Part shown: positions 52,089 to 60,817 of the stretch, in pieces
Layout: each line of letters begins with the position of its first letter
Numbering within the stretch: position 1 is the first letter of the stretch
NCBI RefSeq assembly: GCF_013314895.1
Contig: NZ_JABTYE010000001.1
Location: forward strand, 248,001 to 312,000
Length of the DNA: 64,000 nucleotides
Origin: Cupriavidus gilardii
GTDB taxonomy: Bacteria; Pseudomonadota; Gammaproteobacteria; Burkholderiales; Burkholderiaceae
Reading direction: 5' to 3'
The notes under the pieces: model-generated
Databases searched by the model: none
The model's input: the letters and a program-made list of their open reading frames with translations, nothing else
Told to the model about the DNA's origin: nothing
Made by a program: the position numbers and the translations under genes

Positions 52089-52152
52089 GGGCCGGCCCAG
52101 CGGTACCGCAAGGTCGCAGCCCGGCCACGGGGGCGCTTCATTGAGATTTCAC

Positions 52153-52182
52153 TTAACAAACGCGGTCGCGTTGGGCTACACT
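52153..52182 (+). promoter_or_regulatory. Promoter of the candidate small RNA
   Basis: TTAACA (52153-52158, five of six consensus matches) and TACACT (52177-52182, four of six) are separated by 18 bp. Predicted start is near 52189. It is one of the best sigma-70-like promoters in the window and does not precede a coding gene directly. Confidence 0.65.
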
Positions 52183-52188
52183 CGCGCC

Positions 52189-52370
52189 CATCCATAATCC
52201 CGGAGAAATTACGTGGGCAGTAGCATCGGGTGTTCGAGTTGCCGCGGCAAAGCCGCGACCTCTACGAATGCCATGTCTCTGCGGGCTGCGTAACGACGAC
52301 CCCGTCCGGACCACCCAAGGTCGGACGCTCGCCGAACCCGCCCGCAGCACACTGCGGGCGAGTGTTTTTC
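52189..52370 (+). ncRNA. Candidate independent small RNA, about 180 nt, class unknown
   Basis: The interval is bounded by a good promoter and an intrinsic terminator, and has no protein-like reading frame. Internal structure is visible. A hairpin lies at 52243-52257 (6 bp, loop AAA) and another at 52304-52326 (GTCC/GGAC and GACC/GGTC with a one-base bulge). A long-range bulged closing stem pairs 52227-52238 with 52328-52340. The closing stem shares two bases with the terminator stem, so mutually exclusive folding is possible. It does not contain the SRP RNA signature, and I could not fit it confidently to 6S RNA or a known riboswitch. Confidence 0.6.
52339..52369 (+). terminator. Intrinsic terminator of the candidate small RNA
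   Basis: A perfect 8-bp GC stem (52339-52346 with 52353-52360) and a 6-base loop are followed by a T-rich tail containing five consecutive T (52365-52369). The next gene, corA, starts 270 bp later, too far for a typical riboswitch terminator. Confidence 0.85.
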
Positions 52371-52384
52371 CGTACTGCCACCGG

Positions 52385-52435
52385 CGGCCATCGATTCGGT
52401 CGATTCGATCGATCCGACTCATTCGATCGATCCAG
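52385..52435. repeat. Cluster of CGATTCG/TCGATC-type short repeats
   Basis: Several overlapping copies of ATTCGATCGAT-like and CGATTCGGTCGAT-like words occur within about 50 bp, just after the small RNA terminator. They are self-complementary in part. No function is evident. Confidence 0.6.
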
Positions 52436-52640
52436 CAAGGCCCACCGCGTGGTTGCGGACTTCCCTCTCCCGGCTTGCCAGCCATCAACGGCAAACGCCA
52501 TCGCCTTGTGCGGCCCGTGCGCGCAGCGCGATCACGCTTGCCTTCGAGCCCGCCATTCGCTGTCGCGAAGGGTGCGGCCCGGCCGTGCCGCAAGCCTGCC
52601 TGCCGCTTTTCTTCATCGCACGGCATAAGGAATACCGGGG

Positions 52641-53603
52641 ATGATCAATCTGTTCGTCCTGCAGAAAGGCCGGCTCGCCCAGGAGCAGGTCGACGACCGC
52701 AACGAGTTGCTGCAGCACAAGCCCATCTGGATCGATGTCGTCAGCCCGGACGACGAGGAACTGGACTGGATCAAGGAAGCCTACGGCGTGGCCCTGCCCG
52801 AGCTCGAGGATCTCGGCGACCTCGAAGCCTCGGCGCGTTATTTCGAGGGCGAGGATGAGAACATCCATATCCGCACCGACTTCCTGCTGGACGAGGACGA
52901 GGTCTCGCGCAACGTGCGCGTGGCCTTCGTGCTGACCCCGAACGTGCTGTTCTCCATCCACGACGAGGATCTGCCGGTGTTCCGGCTGGTCCGGCTGCGC
53001 GCGCGCATGCGGCCCGGCTCGGTGCGCAATGCGAAGGACGTGCTGATGGATCTGTACGCGACCGACGCCGAATACTCGGCCGACTCGATCGAGGAAATCT
53101 ACGAACGGCTGGAGGACGCCAGCAAGCGCGTGCTGGCCGAGAACGTGACCGACGCCGCCGCCGCGGATGTGCTCGAGACCATCGCGCGCGAGGAAGACCG
53201 CAACGGCCGCATCCGCCGCAACGTGATGGACACCCGCCGGGCGTTGTCCTTCCTGATGCGCAGCCAGCTGCTGTCGACCGAGCAGCAGGACGAGGCGCGC
53301 CAGATCCTGCGCGATATCGATTCGATCGAGAACCACACCGCGTTCCTGTTCGACAAGATCAACTTCCTGATGGACGCCACGGTCGGTTTCATCAACATCA
53401 ACCAGAACAAGATCATCAAGCTGTTCTCGGTGGTGTCGGTGGCGCTGATGCCGCCGACCCTGATCGCCAGCGTCTATGGCATGAACTTCAAGGTGATGCC
53501 CGAGCTAGACTGGGCCGCCGGCTATCCGTGGGCGATCGCGCTGATGGCGGTGTCGGCCGCAATTCCGCTGATCTATTTCCGCCGCAAGGGCTGGCTCAGC
53601 TGA
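52641..53603 (+). CDS. corA: Magnesium/cobalt transporter CorA
   Basis: CorA is a pentameric Mg2+ (Co2+, Ni2+) channel. The 320-residue protein has the acidic cytoplasmic funnel (about 1-255). Two C-terminal helices follow: TM1 at about 262-280, ending in the signature YGMNF at 279-283, and TM2 at about 294-312, with the basic RRKGWLS terminus. The periplasmic loop after GMN contains acidic residues (MPELDW). The ATG at 52641 follows a GGGG-rich leader. A candidate small RNA with its own terminator lies upstream. Confidence 0.97.
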   Translation: MINLFVLQKGRLAQEQVDDRNELLQHKPIWIDVVSPDDEELDWIKEAYGVALPELEDLGDLEASARYFEGEDENIHIRTDFLLDEDEVSRNVRVAFVLTPNVLFSIHDEDLPVFRLVRLRARMRPGSVRNAKDVLMDLYATDAEYSADSIEEIYERLEDASKRVLAENVTDAAAADVLETIAREEDRNGRIRRNVMDTRRALSFLMRSQLLSTEQQDEARQILRDIDSIENHTAFLFDKINFLMDATVGFININQNKIIKLFSVVSVALMPPTLIASVYGMNFKVMPELDWAAGYPWAIALMAVSAAIPLIYFRRKGWLS

Positions 53604-53623
53604 CGGCCGCAACGACCTGCCGC

Positions 53624-53650
53624 GCTGCCGGATTCCCTCAATCCGGCAGC
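53624..53650. terminator. Hairpin between convergent corA and mtgA, overlapping the mtgA stop
   Basis: A perfect 11-bp inverted repeat (53624-53634 with 53640-53650) with a 5-base loop includes the last codons and stop of mtgA (53638-53640) and begins 21 bp after the corA stop. It probably ends both transcripts. No long U-run is present. Confidence 0.6.
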
Positions 53651-54411
53651 GTGGCCGACCCCATCCGGCGCGCGATGATGCCGGCCTTGGCGCGGAAGTT
53701 CAGGCGCACATGGGCGCAGTACTGCTTCTTGTCGAAGCATTTCGGCGCCGGCAGCGCCGCCGCCAGGCGCGCCGCCTGACCCACGCTCAGGCGCCCCGCG
53801 CCGGTCTTGAAATAATGCCGCGCGGCGGCCTCCGCGCCGAACACGCCCTCGCCCCACTCGACCGAGTTCAGATAGATCTCGAAGATGCGCTGCTTGTCGA
53901 GCCAGAACTCCAGCATCCAGGTGATCATCAGCTCCTGCCCCTTGCGCAGGTAATGCTGCTCGGGCGACAGGAACAGGTTCTTGGCGAGCTGCTGCGTGAT
54001 GGTCGACCCGCCGCGCACGATATGGCCGCGCTTCTTGTTGCGCTCCCATGCATCGAGCATCGCGTCGAGGTCGTAGCCCGGATGATTGACGAAGTCGGCG
54101 TCCTCGCTGGCGATCACGGCCCGCTTCAGATTGCGGGAGATCTCGCCATACGGGACCCACTGCCGCTCGATGCCGCAGCTCCAGACGTTCCAGCCGCACA
54201 GGCGCCAGCGCTCGGCGCGCATGAACGAGGTCGGGCCGGGATCGACCACCTGCCATGCCGCGATCTGCAGGAAGAAGTAGACCTGCATCGCCACCACGCC
54301 GGCGAGCACGCTGCCGACCAGCCACGCGAGCCAGCGCAGCGGCGCGGAAGCGCCAGCGCGCGCGGAAGCGGCGGCGGCACGGGAACGGACGGCGCGTTTG
54401 CGATTGGCCAA
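53638..54411 (-). CDS. mtgA: Monofunctional biosynthetic peptidoglycan transglycosylase
   Basis: MtgA polymerises lipid II glycan strands. The 257-residue protein has a basic N-terminus, one membrane anchor at about 26-49, and the GT51 domain with catalytic Glu103 in [33 protein letters not shown] near 133-149 and [25 protein letters not shown] near 176-200 complete the signature. It is the last gene of the rnb-tonB-aroE-mtgA series on the minus strand. Confidence 0.97.
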   Translation of the reverse strand: MANRKRAVRSRAAAASARAGASAPLRWLAWLVGSVLAGVVAMQVYFFLQIAAWQVVDPGPTSFMRAERWRLCGWNVWSCGIERQWVPYGEISRNLKRAVIASEDADFVNHPGYDLDAMLDAWERNKKRGHIVRGGSTITQQLAKNLFLSPEQHYLRKGQELMITWMLEFWLDKQRIFEIYLNSVEWGEGVFGAEAAARHYFKTGAGRLSVGQAARLAAALPAPKCFDKKQYCAHVRLNFRAKAGIIARRMGSATLPD

Positions 54412-54469
54412 GGCGGAACTCGCGTCGGTCGGTCGATCGGCGTAGCGGGAAGAACGGGATGCGCGGGGC

Positions 54470-55372
54470 TCAGCGTCCGGCCTGGGCCTCGGCGCGCAGC
54501 ACGGCCCGCAGTTCGTCGAGCACGGACGCGGTGTCGGGATGCACGCCGCGCCAGAGATAGAACGCCTGCGCCGCCTGTTCGACCAGCATGCCGAGCCCGT
54601 CGGCGGTGCGCGCGCCCTGCGCCGCCGCGTATTGCAGGAACACGGTGGGCTCCGCGCCGTACATCATGTCGTAGGCCAGCACGCCGGCGCCGAGCAGCGC
54701 CTCGGGCACCGGCGGCACATCGCCCTGCAGGCTGCCTGCGGTCGCATTGATCACCACCTGGCAGCCATCCTCCTCGGACAGTCCTGCCAGCGCATCGAAG
54801 CCCCCGCCCCACAGTTCGACGCCGGCCTCGCCAGCCGCCTCGGCGAAGTTCTCGAGCATCTCGCTGGCACGGTCCGCGGTGCGATTGGCCACCACGATGC
54901 GCTCGGGGCGACAGTCGATCAGCGGCAGCATCGCACCCATCGCGGCACCGCCGGCCCCCAGCAGCAGGATCCGCTGTCCTTCGAGCTCGGCGCCGAGATG
55001 GTCGACGATGTCGCGCACCAGGCCGATACCGTCGGTGTTGTCGCCGTGCAGCAGGCCGTCCTCCATCCAAAGCGTGTTGACCGCGCCGGCGGCTTCCGCG
55101 CCGGGCGTCAGTCGGTCCGCCAGTTCGAACGCCTGGACCTTGAACGGCGTCGTCACGTTCAGGCCCTGGCCGCCCTCGGCAAAGAACTGGCGCACGGTAT
55201 CGGCAAACCCATCGAGCGGCGCCAGCAGACGTTCGTAGCTGAGCGCCTGCCCGGTCTGGCGCGCGAAGGCGGCGTGGATCTGCGGCGAGCGGCTGTGTGC
55301 GATCGGATTGCCGACCACCGCGTAGCGGTCCACAGCGAGATCTGCATTGGGCATTTCGGTAGAGGTAGACAT
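54470..55372 (-). CDS. aroE: Shikimate dehydrogenase (NADP)
   Basis: AroE reduces 3-dehydroshikimate to shikimate. The 300-residue protein has the substrate-binding [13 protein letters not shown] at 22-34, the catalytic Lys78 in LNVTTPFKV and Asp114 in GDNTDGIGL. The NADP loop [13 protein letters not shown] near 142-154 and [13 protein letters not shown] follow. The start is immediately after the TonB-like stop (adjacent codons on the minus strand), indicating tight coupling. Confidence 0.96.
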   Translation of the reverse strand: MSTSTEMPNADLAVDRYAVVGNPIAHSRSPQIHAAFARQTGQALSYERLLAPLDGFADTVRQFFAEGGQGLNVTTPFKVQAFELADRLTPGAEAAGAVNTLWMEDGLLHGDNTDGIGLVRDIVDHLGAELEGQRILLLGAGGAAMGAMLPLIDCRPERIVVANRTADRASEMLENFAEAAGEAGVELWGGGFDALAGLSEEDGCQVVINATAGSLQGDVPPVPEALLGAGVLAYDMMYGAEPTVFLQYAAAQGARTADGLGMLVEQAAQAFYLWRGVHPDTASVLDELRAVLRAEAQAGR

Positions 55373-56290
55373 TTATCGGCCTTGCAGCCGGGTTTCGAGC
55401 CCGCTGCGCGAGAACTTGAACGTCGAAATCACTTCGAGAATATCGTAGCGGGCCCGCATCTCCGGCGAAAACTCGCCGAACGGCGCCGCGGCGCGCACGA
55501 TCGCGATGGCCTGGCGGTCGAGCGCGGGGTTGCCGGAGCTCTTGACCAGCTCGACACCGTCGACGCGATAGCCGCCGCGCTCGTAACCGAGCCGGCCGTG
55601 CCGGTCGACGTTGATCACCAGGATCAGTTCGCCGTACAGCGGCTGGCCCCCGCGGCGCGGAAAGTCGGCGGTGCCGCGCGCCTCGATCTTCCTGCGCAGG
55701 CGGTCGTAGTAGCGCGCGTAGACCACCTGCTGCGCGCTGGTTGCCGTGATCTGGTGGCGCTTGGGCCGGCGCGCGTAGTGTTCCAGATTGCGGCCGATCT
55801 CGGCCTCCAGACGCGCCATCTCGTCGAGCGAATCGTGCTCGTCCTGCCCGCGCGCCGGCGTATCGAGCCGCCGTTCGCCCGGGCGCAATGGCTGGCTGTG
55901 GACCGGCGGCGCGCTCTCGCGCAGCTGCGTCATCAGTCGCTGCTGGCGCTCCTCGAGCAGATCGACGCGGCGCTGCACCTGGCGCACCAGATCGCCCTCG
56001 CGCGGGATGGGCTGCGCCGGCAGCGGGGTGCTGGCGCGCTGCCATTCATGGTCGCCCCCGCCATCGAGATCGGCCTGGGCCAGCGCGGCGGGCTTGAGCG
56101 GCTGCTGGCCGGACTTGGCGTTGACCAGCACCACGTCGAGCGCGGTATCGCTGCGCTTGATCTCGAAGGCCTGCGGCGCGCCGAAGCGCACTGCCAGCAG
56201 CAGCGCATGCACGGCCAGCGAGATCGCGATGGCCCTGGCCATCGTGCTGCTGCCTTGCCACCACTGGCGGGAAGCGCGGGCGAGGTTCAC
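55373..56290 (-). CDS. TonB-family energy-transducer-like protein
   Basis: The 305-residue protein has a single N-terminal membrane anchor at about 18-38 (MARAIAISLAVHALLLAVRFG), where the SxxxH-type pattern of TonB proteins is visible. A long coiled and charged periplasmic spacer spans about 60-190, with heptad-like LLEERQQRLMTQL. The TonB C-terminal domain (about 205-300) has FPRRGGQPLYGELILVINVDRHGRLG. No exbB/exbD is adjacent. In this lineage such genes commonly sit between rnb and aroE; the receptor partner is unknown. It is 12 bp after the RNase II gene. Confidence 0.88.
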   Translation of the reverse strand: MNLARASRQWWQGSSTMARAIAISLAVHALLLAVRFGAPQAFEIKRSDTALDVVLVNAKSGQQPLKPAALAQADLDGGGDHEWQRASTPLPAQPIPREGDLVRQVQRRVDLLEERQQRLMTQLRESAPPVHSQPLRPGERRLDTPARGQDEHDSLDEMARLEAEIGRNLEHYARRPKRHQITATSAQQVVYARYYDRLRRKIEARGTADFPRRGGQPLYGELILVINVDRHGRLGYERGGYRVDGVELVKSSGNPALDRQAIAIVRAAAPFGEFSPEMRARYDILEVISTFKFSRSGLETRLQGR

Positions 56291-56302
56291 GGCGGGCCTG
56301 GA

Positions 56303-58501
56303 TCAGGAGGCAGCGGAGCCGCTGTTGCCGGCGCTCTTGGCAGCGCCGTCGCGTCCATCGGCGCTGTCGTCGGCGTTGTCGTCGGCGCTGTTGTCGGCGC
56401 TGTTGTCGGCGCTGTTGTCGAGGATGGCTTCGGCCGGCGGTTCGGTACCGGCACCGTCCAACGTCTCCGGCACCGTCTCGGCACCCTGCTCGGCGGCCTC
56501 TTCCGCGGCCTGCTCGGCGGCCACCTCGGCGGCGGCTTCGGCGGAGACCTCCGCCGATTCCTCGTCGCCCTCGAGTTCTTCGGCCGGCAGCTCGCCTTCG
56601 CCGGCGAACACTTCCAGCACCCGGCAGCTGACTTCCAGCGTCAGCTCGTCGGTGCCCGCGATCTCGAGCAGCACCTGGGTGCCGCGGGCGGCCTGCGCGA
56701 GTTCGGGCACGCGCGTGACCAGCGGAATCTCGGCAAAGCGCACCGCGCCGTCCTTCAGCACGGTCGCCATCATGCGCTCGCGCTTCTCCTGCACGAGCCA
56801 GCGCAGGCACCAGTAACGCTCCATGGTCGACTGGTGCTCGGCATAGGCGGCATAGGTGCCCTCGAAGTCCGCCACCGCGGCCAGCAGATCGGCGTCCTTG
56901 GGCTTGAACGGCGCCACCAGCTTGGCGGTGACGCCGTGCTGCGCGGCCGCGATGATCTGCCACTGGTTGACCAGATCGACGTAGCGGCGCAGCGGCGAGG
57001 TGCTCCACGCATACTGCGCGACGCCCAGCCCTTCGTGCGGTGCCGGATAGGTCTGCATCCGGGTTCGATGCATGCCCCAGGCCTTCTGCGTGCGGTAGAT
57101 GCCCGGCACGCCATGGTCGGCAAGCAGCTTGCCCCAGGTGCTGTTGGCCAGGATCATCAGCTCGGCGACGATCTTGTCCAGCGGCGAGCCCCGCTTGCGC
57201 TGCTCGATGCGCACGCGCTGGCTGCCGTCGGCCTGCTCGTCCAGATAGAAGCTGTAGTCGGCGCGGCTGTGGGACTCGGGCCGCAGGCCGCTGGCGATGC
57301 GCGCGCGCTGGCGCTCGTCGTACAGAAAATTGGCGAAGCCCCACAACGCGGTCAGCGCCTCGCGGAACGGATAGTCGCCGCTGCCCTCGGTCAACGCCTG
57401 TTCGGTGACGACGTCATCGAGCAGGTTGTGGCGAAGATTGGCGGCAATCTGGACCATCTCGGCACGGGTCTCGCTGGCCAGGATCTGCTGCGCGGCCGGG
57501 TCGTAGACCACGTACAGCGACAGCGCCGGGCACTGCCGCCCTTCCTGCAGCGTGTAGCGCTCGACCACCGCGTCGGGCAGCATCGTGATCTTGTCGCCGG
57601 GAAAGTACACGGTCGACAGCCGCTGCCGGGCGACCGCGTCGAGCGGATCGCCGCGGCGGATGCCGAGTCCCGGCGCCGCGATATGGATGCCGATGCGCAG
57701 GCGCCCCTCGTCCAGCGGCATCACCGACAGCGCGTCGTCGATCTCGGTGGTGGTCACATCGTCGATCGAGAAGGCCTCGACCGGCGCGAGCGGCAGGTCT
57801 GCGCCCGGCTCCGGCACCGTGATCTCCGGGAAGCCGGTGCCCTTGGGGAAGCATTCCGACAGGAAGCGGGCCTCGTGCAGCGCGCGCGCGTTCGGCACGC
57901 CGCCGACCTCGATCATCAGCCGCATCGGCGACTTGCCGAGCGCGGTGCAGGCGGCATCGAGGGCCTTGTATTCCAGGCTGTTCTTGTCCGGCTTGAACAG
58001 CAGCGTCAGCACCTTGCCGCGGAACGCCTCGGGCAACACGCCGGCCTTCAACTGCTGTTCGTATTCGCCCTGCACCAGCGCCTGCTGGCGCTTGCGTTCG
58101 AGCCCAGCCAGCGCTGCCTTCAGCTGGTCCTCGGGCGCGCGCTGGTAGCGGCCGCGGCCCTTGCGGCGGAAGTAGACCGGATTGCCGTGCAGCGCCATCG
58201 CGAGGGCCGCCTGCTGCGCGGGGCTGGCCGCGGCGCCGTAGTACTCGGCGGCCAGTTCGGTGAAGCCGAACTCCTGCTCGGGGGCGCATTCCCACAGGAA
58301 ATCGAGATCGATCTCGCCGGTCAGCGCCGCGGTCTGCGACATCAGCTCGGCCGCGCTCGGCTGCGCGAACTGCAGCAGCACGTCGCGCGACTTGACCTTG
58401 GTGCGCTTGCCCGCGGGCAATTCGACCTGATAGGCCTCGCCTTGCTGGTTCAGCACGGTACCGGCGCGGATCTCGCCGCCTTCCTCGAACAACAACTGCA
58501 T
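56303..58501 (-). CDS. RNase II family 3'-5' exoribonuclease
   Basis: The 732-residue protein has the RNB catalytic core at about 240-560. SIDDVTTTEIDDALSV near 242-257 carries the metal-binding Asp residues. FPGDKITMLPDAVVERY, RMQTYPAPHEGLGVAQYAWSTSPLRRYVDLVNQ near 475-507 and a conserved basic N-terminal domain complete the family pattern. It fits the short RNase II-like group of betaproteobacteria rather than RNase R. The C-terminal 100 residues are a low-complexity acidic tail of Glu/Ala and then NSAD/DNADDSAD repeats encoded by 12-bp units. The gene leads the tonB-aroE-mtgA series. Confidence 0.92.
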   Translation of the reverse strand: MQLLFEEGGEIRAGTVLNQQGEAYQVELPAGKRTKVKSRDVLLQFAQPSAAELMSQTAALTGEIDLDFLWECAPEQEFGFTELAAEYYGAAASPAQQAALAMALHGNPVYFRRKGRGRYQRAPEDQLKAALAGLERKRQQALVQGEYEQQLKAGVLPEAFRGKVLTLLFKPDKNSLEYKALDAACTALGKSPMRLMIEVGGVPNARALHEARFLSECFPKGTGFPEITVPEPGADLPLAPVEAFSIDDVTTTEIDDALSVMPLDEGRLRIGIHIAAPGLGIRRGDPLDAVARQRLSTVYFPGDKITMLPDAVVERYTLQEGRQCPALSLYVVYDPAAQQILASETRAEMVQIAANLRHNLLDDVVTEQALTEGSGDYPFREALTALWGFANFLYDERQRARIASGLRPESHSRADYSFYLDEQADGSQRVRIEQRKRGSPLDKIVAELMILANSTWGKLLADHGVPGIYRTQKAWGMHRTRMQTYPAPHEGLGVAQYAWSTSPLRRYVDLVNQWQIIAAAQHGVTAKLVAPFKPKDADLLAAVADFEGTYAAYAEHQSTMERYWCLRWLVQEKRERMMATVLKDGAVRFAEIPLVTRVPELAQAARGTQVLLEIAGTDELTLEVSCRVLEVFAGEGELPAEELEGDEESAEVSAEAAAEVAAEQAAEEAAEQGAETVPETLDGAGTEPPAEAILDNSADNSADNSADDNADDSADGRDGAAKSAGNSGSAAS
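56345..56415 (-). repeat. 12-bp tandem repeats encoding the RNase II acidic tail
   Basis: About six imperfect copies of a 12-bp unit (GTCGGCGCTGTT-like on the plus strand) encode successive NSAD, DNAD and DSAD tetrads. Slippage would change the tail length in frame. Confidence 0.75.
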
Positions 58502-58729
58502 GGGATCGGGTCTTTCAGATATGCCGGAAACCGGGCGTCGGCGAGGCGCGCTGCCCGCCTCGGAAATGGATAAGCGTCACCGCCCGGCACGGGCCGGGCG
58601 GGGGTCATGGGCCGCGCGCATCGGGCGCGGCGGCCGGTCGTCAATGATACCGTACCGGGCTGCCGCGGCCGTCTGCCCGGCCACGCAATAAATCGTGTCC
58701 GGCAGGGCCCGCGGCCCGCAAGCGCGACG

Positions 58730-59470
58730 TCAGAGCGACATGCCGCCGCTGGCCTCGATCGCGGTGCCGTTGATATAGCTGGCGTCGTCGCTGGCAAGGA
58801 ACGCGTAGATGCTGGCGATCTCCTCTGGCTCGGCGAGCCGGCCCAGCCAGCAGGCCTGTTTCATGCCGTCGAGCACCTTGTCCGGCACCGTCTGCAGGAT
58901 CTCGGTGGCGACGAAGCCCGGGCACACCGCGTTGACGCGCACGCCCTTGGGCCCGAGTTCGCGCGCCCAGGTCTTGGTGAAGCCGATGACCCCGAACTTG
59001 CTGGCCGCGTAATTGGTCTGGCCGAAATTTCCATACAGGCCGACCACACTGGAGGCGTTCAGGATCACGCCGCGACCCTGCTCGATCATCGCCGGGGCGA
59101 CGGCCTGCGCGCAGTGGAACACGCCCTTCAGGTTGACGTCGATCACCGCGTCGAACTGCGCCTCGGTCATCTTGACCAGGCGCGCGTCCTTGGTGATGCC
59201 GGCATTGTTGACCAGGATGTCGATGCGCCCGTGCTCGGCCAGCGTCGCCGCGACCATCGCGTCGACCTGGTCGCGCTGCGTCACGTCGACCTGGTGCGCG
59301 CCGACGGTCGCACCCTCGGCGGCCAGCTGCGCGGCCGCCTGCCGGGACCGCTCGGCGTTGACGTCGCACAGGATCACGATGGCGCCCTCGGCGGCGAAGC
59401 GCCGCGCGGTCGCAAGGCCGATACCGGCGGCGGCGCCGGTGACGATGGCAATCCGTCCCTGAAGTTTCAT
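58730..59470 (-). CDS. Short-chain dehydrogenase/reductase, FabG-like
   Basis: This is a 246-residue classical SDR. The NAD(P) loop [12 protein letters not shown] lies at 11-22, [11 protein letters not shown] at 88-98 is identical in style to FabG, and the catalytic triad is Ser140, Tyr154 and Lys158 (YAASKFG). The C-terminal GGMSL is also typical. These features indicate a 3-oxoacyl-ACP or acetoacetyl-CoA reductase. It is not within a fab cluster, so it is probably a FabG paralogue. Acyl-CoA substrates would be interesting given the 3-hydroxyacid quorum signal, but no direct link is seen. Confidence 0.9.
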   Translation of the reverse strand: MKLQGRIAIVTGAAAGIGLATARRFAAEGAIVILCDVNAERSRQAAAQLAAEGATVGAHQVDVTQRDQVDAMVAATLAEHGRIDILVNNAGITKDARLVKMTEAQFDAVIDVNLKGVFHCAQAVAPAMIEQGRGVILNASSVVGLYGNFGQTNYAASKFGVIGFTKTWARELGPKGVRVNAVCPGFVATEILQTVPDKVLDGMKQACWLGRLAEPEEIASIYAFLASDDASYINGTAIEASGGMSL

Positions 59471-59518
59471 CGTTGCGTTCTCGTGGTAGTGGGGTTGGCT
59501 GTCGTTATCGCTTTTTTT

Positions 59519-60145
59519 TTATCGCGGCGGCCGCATCGGCACCGGCATGCCGGACGCGGTGCGCGGCGCCGGCCGCGTGGCCAGGTCGGGCAGGAACACC
59601 TCGGTCACCAGCATCACGCCGGCGCCGCGCCGGAACACCGAGCGCCGCGCCGGCAGCATGATCGACGCCAGCTCTTCGCCGAATTCGGGCAGCGCGCGGC
59701 GCAGCCGCTGCGCCAGCGGATGATGCGGCAGCAGGCGAGCGAACTCGAAAGGGTCGCGGCGCACGCGCGGATCGACGAACAGCGCGCCGCCCAGCGGCCG
59801 GTCGCCCAGTCCGCCGAGAAACGGCCAGTCGCGCCGGGCATGGCGCGGATGGACGATGGTGTGGCCGAACACCGCCGGCGTGTTGTCGCAGACCAGCAGC
59901 ACGTCGCGGGCGATCACGGGCAGCGGCGCGCCAAGCCCCAGCATGTGCCACTCGTCGGCCAGCGGGCGCTCCATCCGCTGCGACAGCTTGCTGACGCGAA
60001 AACGGGACGAGGCGGTGATCAGGCGCGCGGTCAGCGAGCCTTCGCCGGTGATCCAGCGCCGCAGATTGGCCCCCAGCGCTGCGTCGAACGGCAGATGCCC
60101 GCTCCAGGCACAGCGGCGCACGCGCGCCGCAGATGCATCAGGCAT
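59519..60145 (-). CDS. ubiC: Chorismate lyase
   Basis: UbiC converts chorismate to 4-hydroxybenzoate, the first ubiquinone ring precursor. The 208-residue protein shows the family order: [13 protein letters not shown] near 31-43, [18 protein letters not shown] near 48-65, a conserved REVLL-type segment ([20 protein letters not shown]) and the late catalytic Glu in [12 protein letters not shown] chose the ATG at 60145 ([11 protein letters not shown]), which overlaps the yqiA stop by 8 bp. Upstream codons in the same frame are antisense-like low complexity. No ubiA is adjacent. Confidence 0.88.
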   Translation of the reverse strand: MPDASAARVRRCAWSGHLPFDAALGANLRRWITGEGSLTARLITASSRFRVSKLSQRMERPLADEWHMLGLGAPLPVIARDVLLVCDNTPAVFGHTIVHPRHARRDWPFLGGLGDRPLGGALFVDPRVRRDPFEFARLLPHHPLAQRLRRALPEFGEELASIMLPARRSVFRRGAGVMLVTEVFLPDLATRPAPRTASGMPVPMRPPR

Positions 60146-60803
60146 TGCCGCCGTCCTTGCCCGCGATGTCGTTGTCGATGCCGTTGTCTTTGCCGCTGTC
60201 GTTGTCGATCCCGTTGTCGTCGCCGTAGCCGCAGAAGTCGAGCACCTCGTCGACATAGTCGGCGAACTCGCTGATGCCATGGTCGCTGCCCGCGATCACG
60301 CGGATGCGTGCGCCCGGGCAGGACGCCACCATCTCGCGGTAATCGAGCACCTCGTCGCCGGTCGCGGCGATCAAATAGAAGCGCTCGGGATGGCTCAGCG
60401 TATCGACGCGCAGATCCAGCAGTTCCTGCAGATGACGGCGCTCGACCTTGACGGAGCCGCCGCCATGCCACAACGGCTGCTCGCCGAGATGGCGTTCGAG
60501 ATCGGTCCACGGGTGCACGGCGGGATTGAGCAGCACCGTGGGGCAGCCGTGCCGCTCGCCGAGCCAGCGCGCGTAGTAGCCGCCGAGCGAGGAGCCGACG
60601 ATGGCCAGCGGCCGATCGCTCTGCTCCGAGAGACGCGCCGCGGCGATCGCGGCCTCGGCCTGTTCGATGGCCCGCGCCGGCGATACGTCCAGCATGGGGC
60701 AGGCGTAGTAGCGACCAAGACCCCGCTCGCGCAGCCGTTGCTGCACCAGTTGCGCCTTGAACGAGCGCGGCGAGGAACGGAATCCGTGCAGATACAACAG
60801 CAT
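60138..60803 (-). CDS. yqiA: YqiA-like alpha/beta-hydrolase esterase with acidic tail
   Basis: This is a 221-residue serine esterase of the YqiA/YcfP family. The start [17 protein letters not shown] is typical, the nucleophile Ser72 lies in [13 protein letters not shown], and acidic and His residues lie in [11 protein letters not shown] and [12 protein letters not shown]. coli YqiA hydrolyses short acyl-CoA and p-nitrophenyl esters. The final 28 residues are a non-conserved tail of [18 protein letters not shown] repeats. The ATG at 60803 follows mpl by 14 bp, and the stop overlaps ubiC. Confidence 0.9.
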   Translation of the reverse strand: MLLYLHGFRSSPRSFKAQLVQQRLRERGLGRYYACPMLDVSPARAIEQAEAAIAAARLSEQSDRPLAIVGSSLGGYYARWLGERHGCPTVLLNPAVHPWTDLERHLGEQPLWHGGGSVKVERRHLQELLDLRVDTLSHPERFYLIAATGDEVLDYREMVASCPGARIRVIAGSDHGISEFADYVDEVLDFCGYGDDNGIDNDSGKDNGIDNDIAGKDGGNA

Positions 60804-60817
60804 CGGCGCCGCTCCGC

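Larger units (their letters stand above)
52089..52640. other. Non-coding interval between the EamA gene and corA
   Basis: These 552 bp hold the candidate small RNA (52189-52370) with its promoter and terminator. A repeat-rich spacer (about 52385-52435) and about 200 bp of corA leader complete the interval. Open frames on both strands here are short, Arg/Pro-rich and without family features. Confidence 0.7.

Noticed and set aside
52189..52370. Identification of the candidate RNA as 6S RNA, SRP RNA or a manganese riboswitch
   Set aside because: The SRP core motif is absent and the 6S bubble and zapA/ygfA neighbours are not seen. A GGCAGTAGC word recalls the yybP-ykoY start, but the rest does not fit and the terminator is 270 bp from corA. 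It is left as an unknown class.
51993..52626. Small open frames on both strands in the EamA-corA gap
   Set aside because: They are short, low-complexity, lack ribosome binding sites and coincide with the structured RNA candidate.
54539..58573. A 1344-codon open frame on the plus strand
   Set aside because: It is antisense to aroE, the TonB-like gene and the RNase II gene, all with clear catalytic motifs on the other strand.
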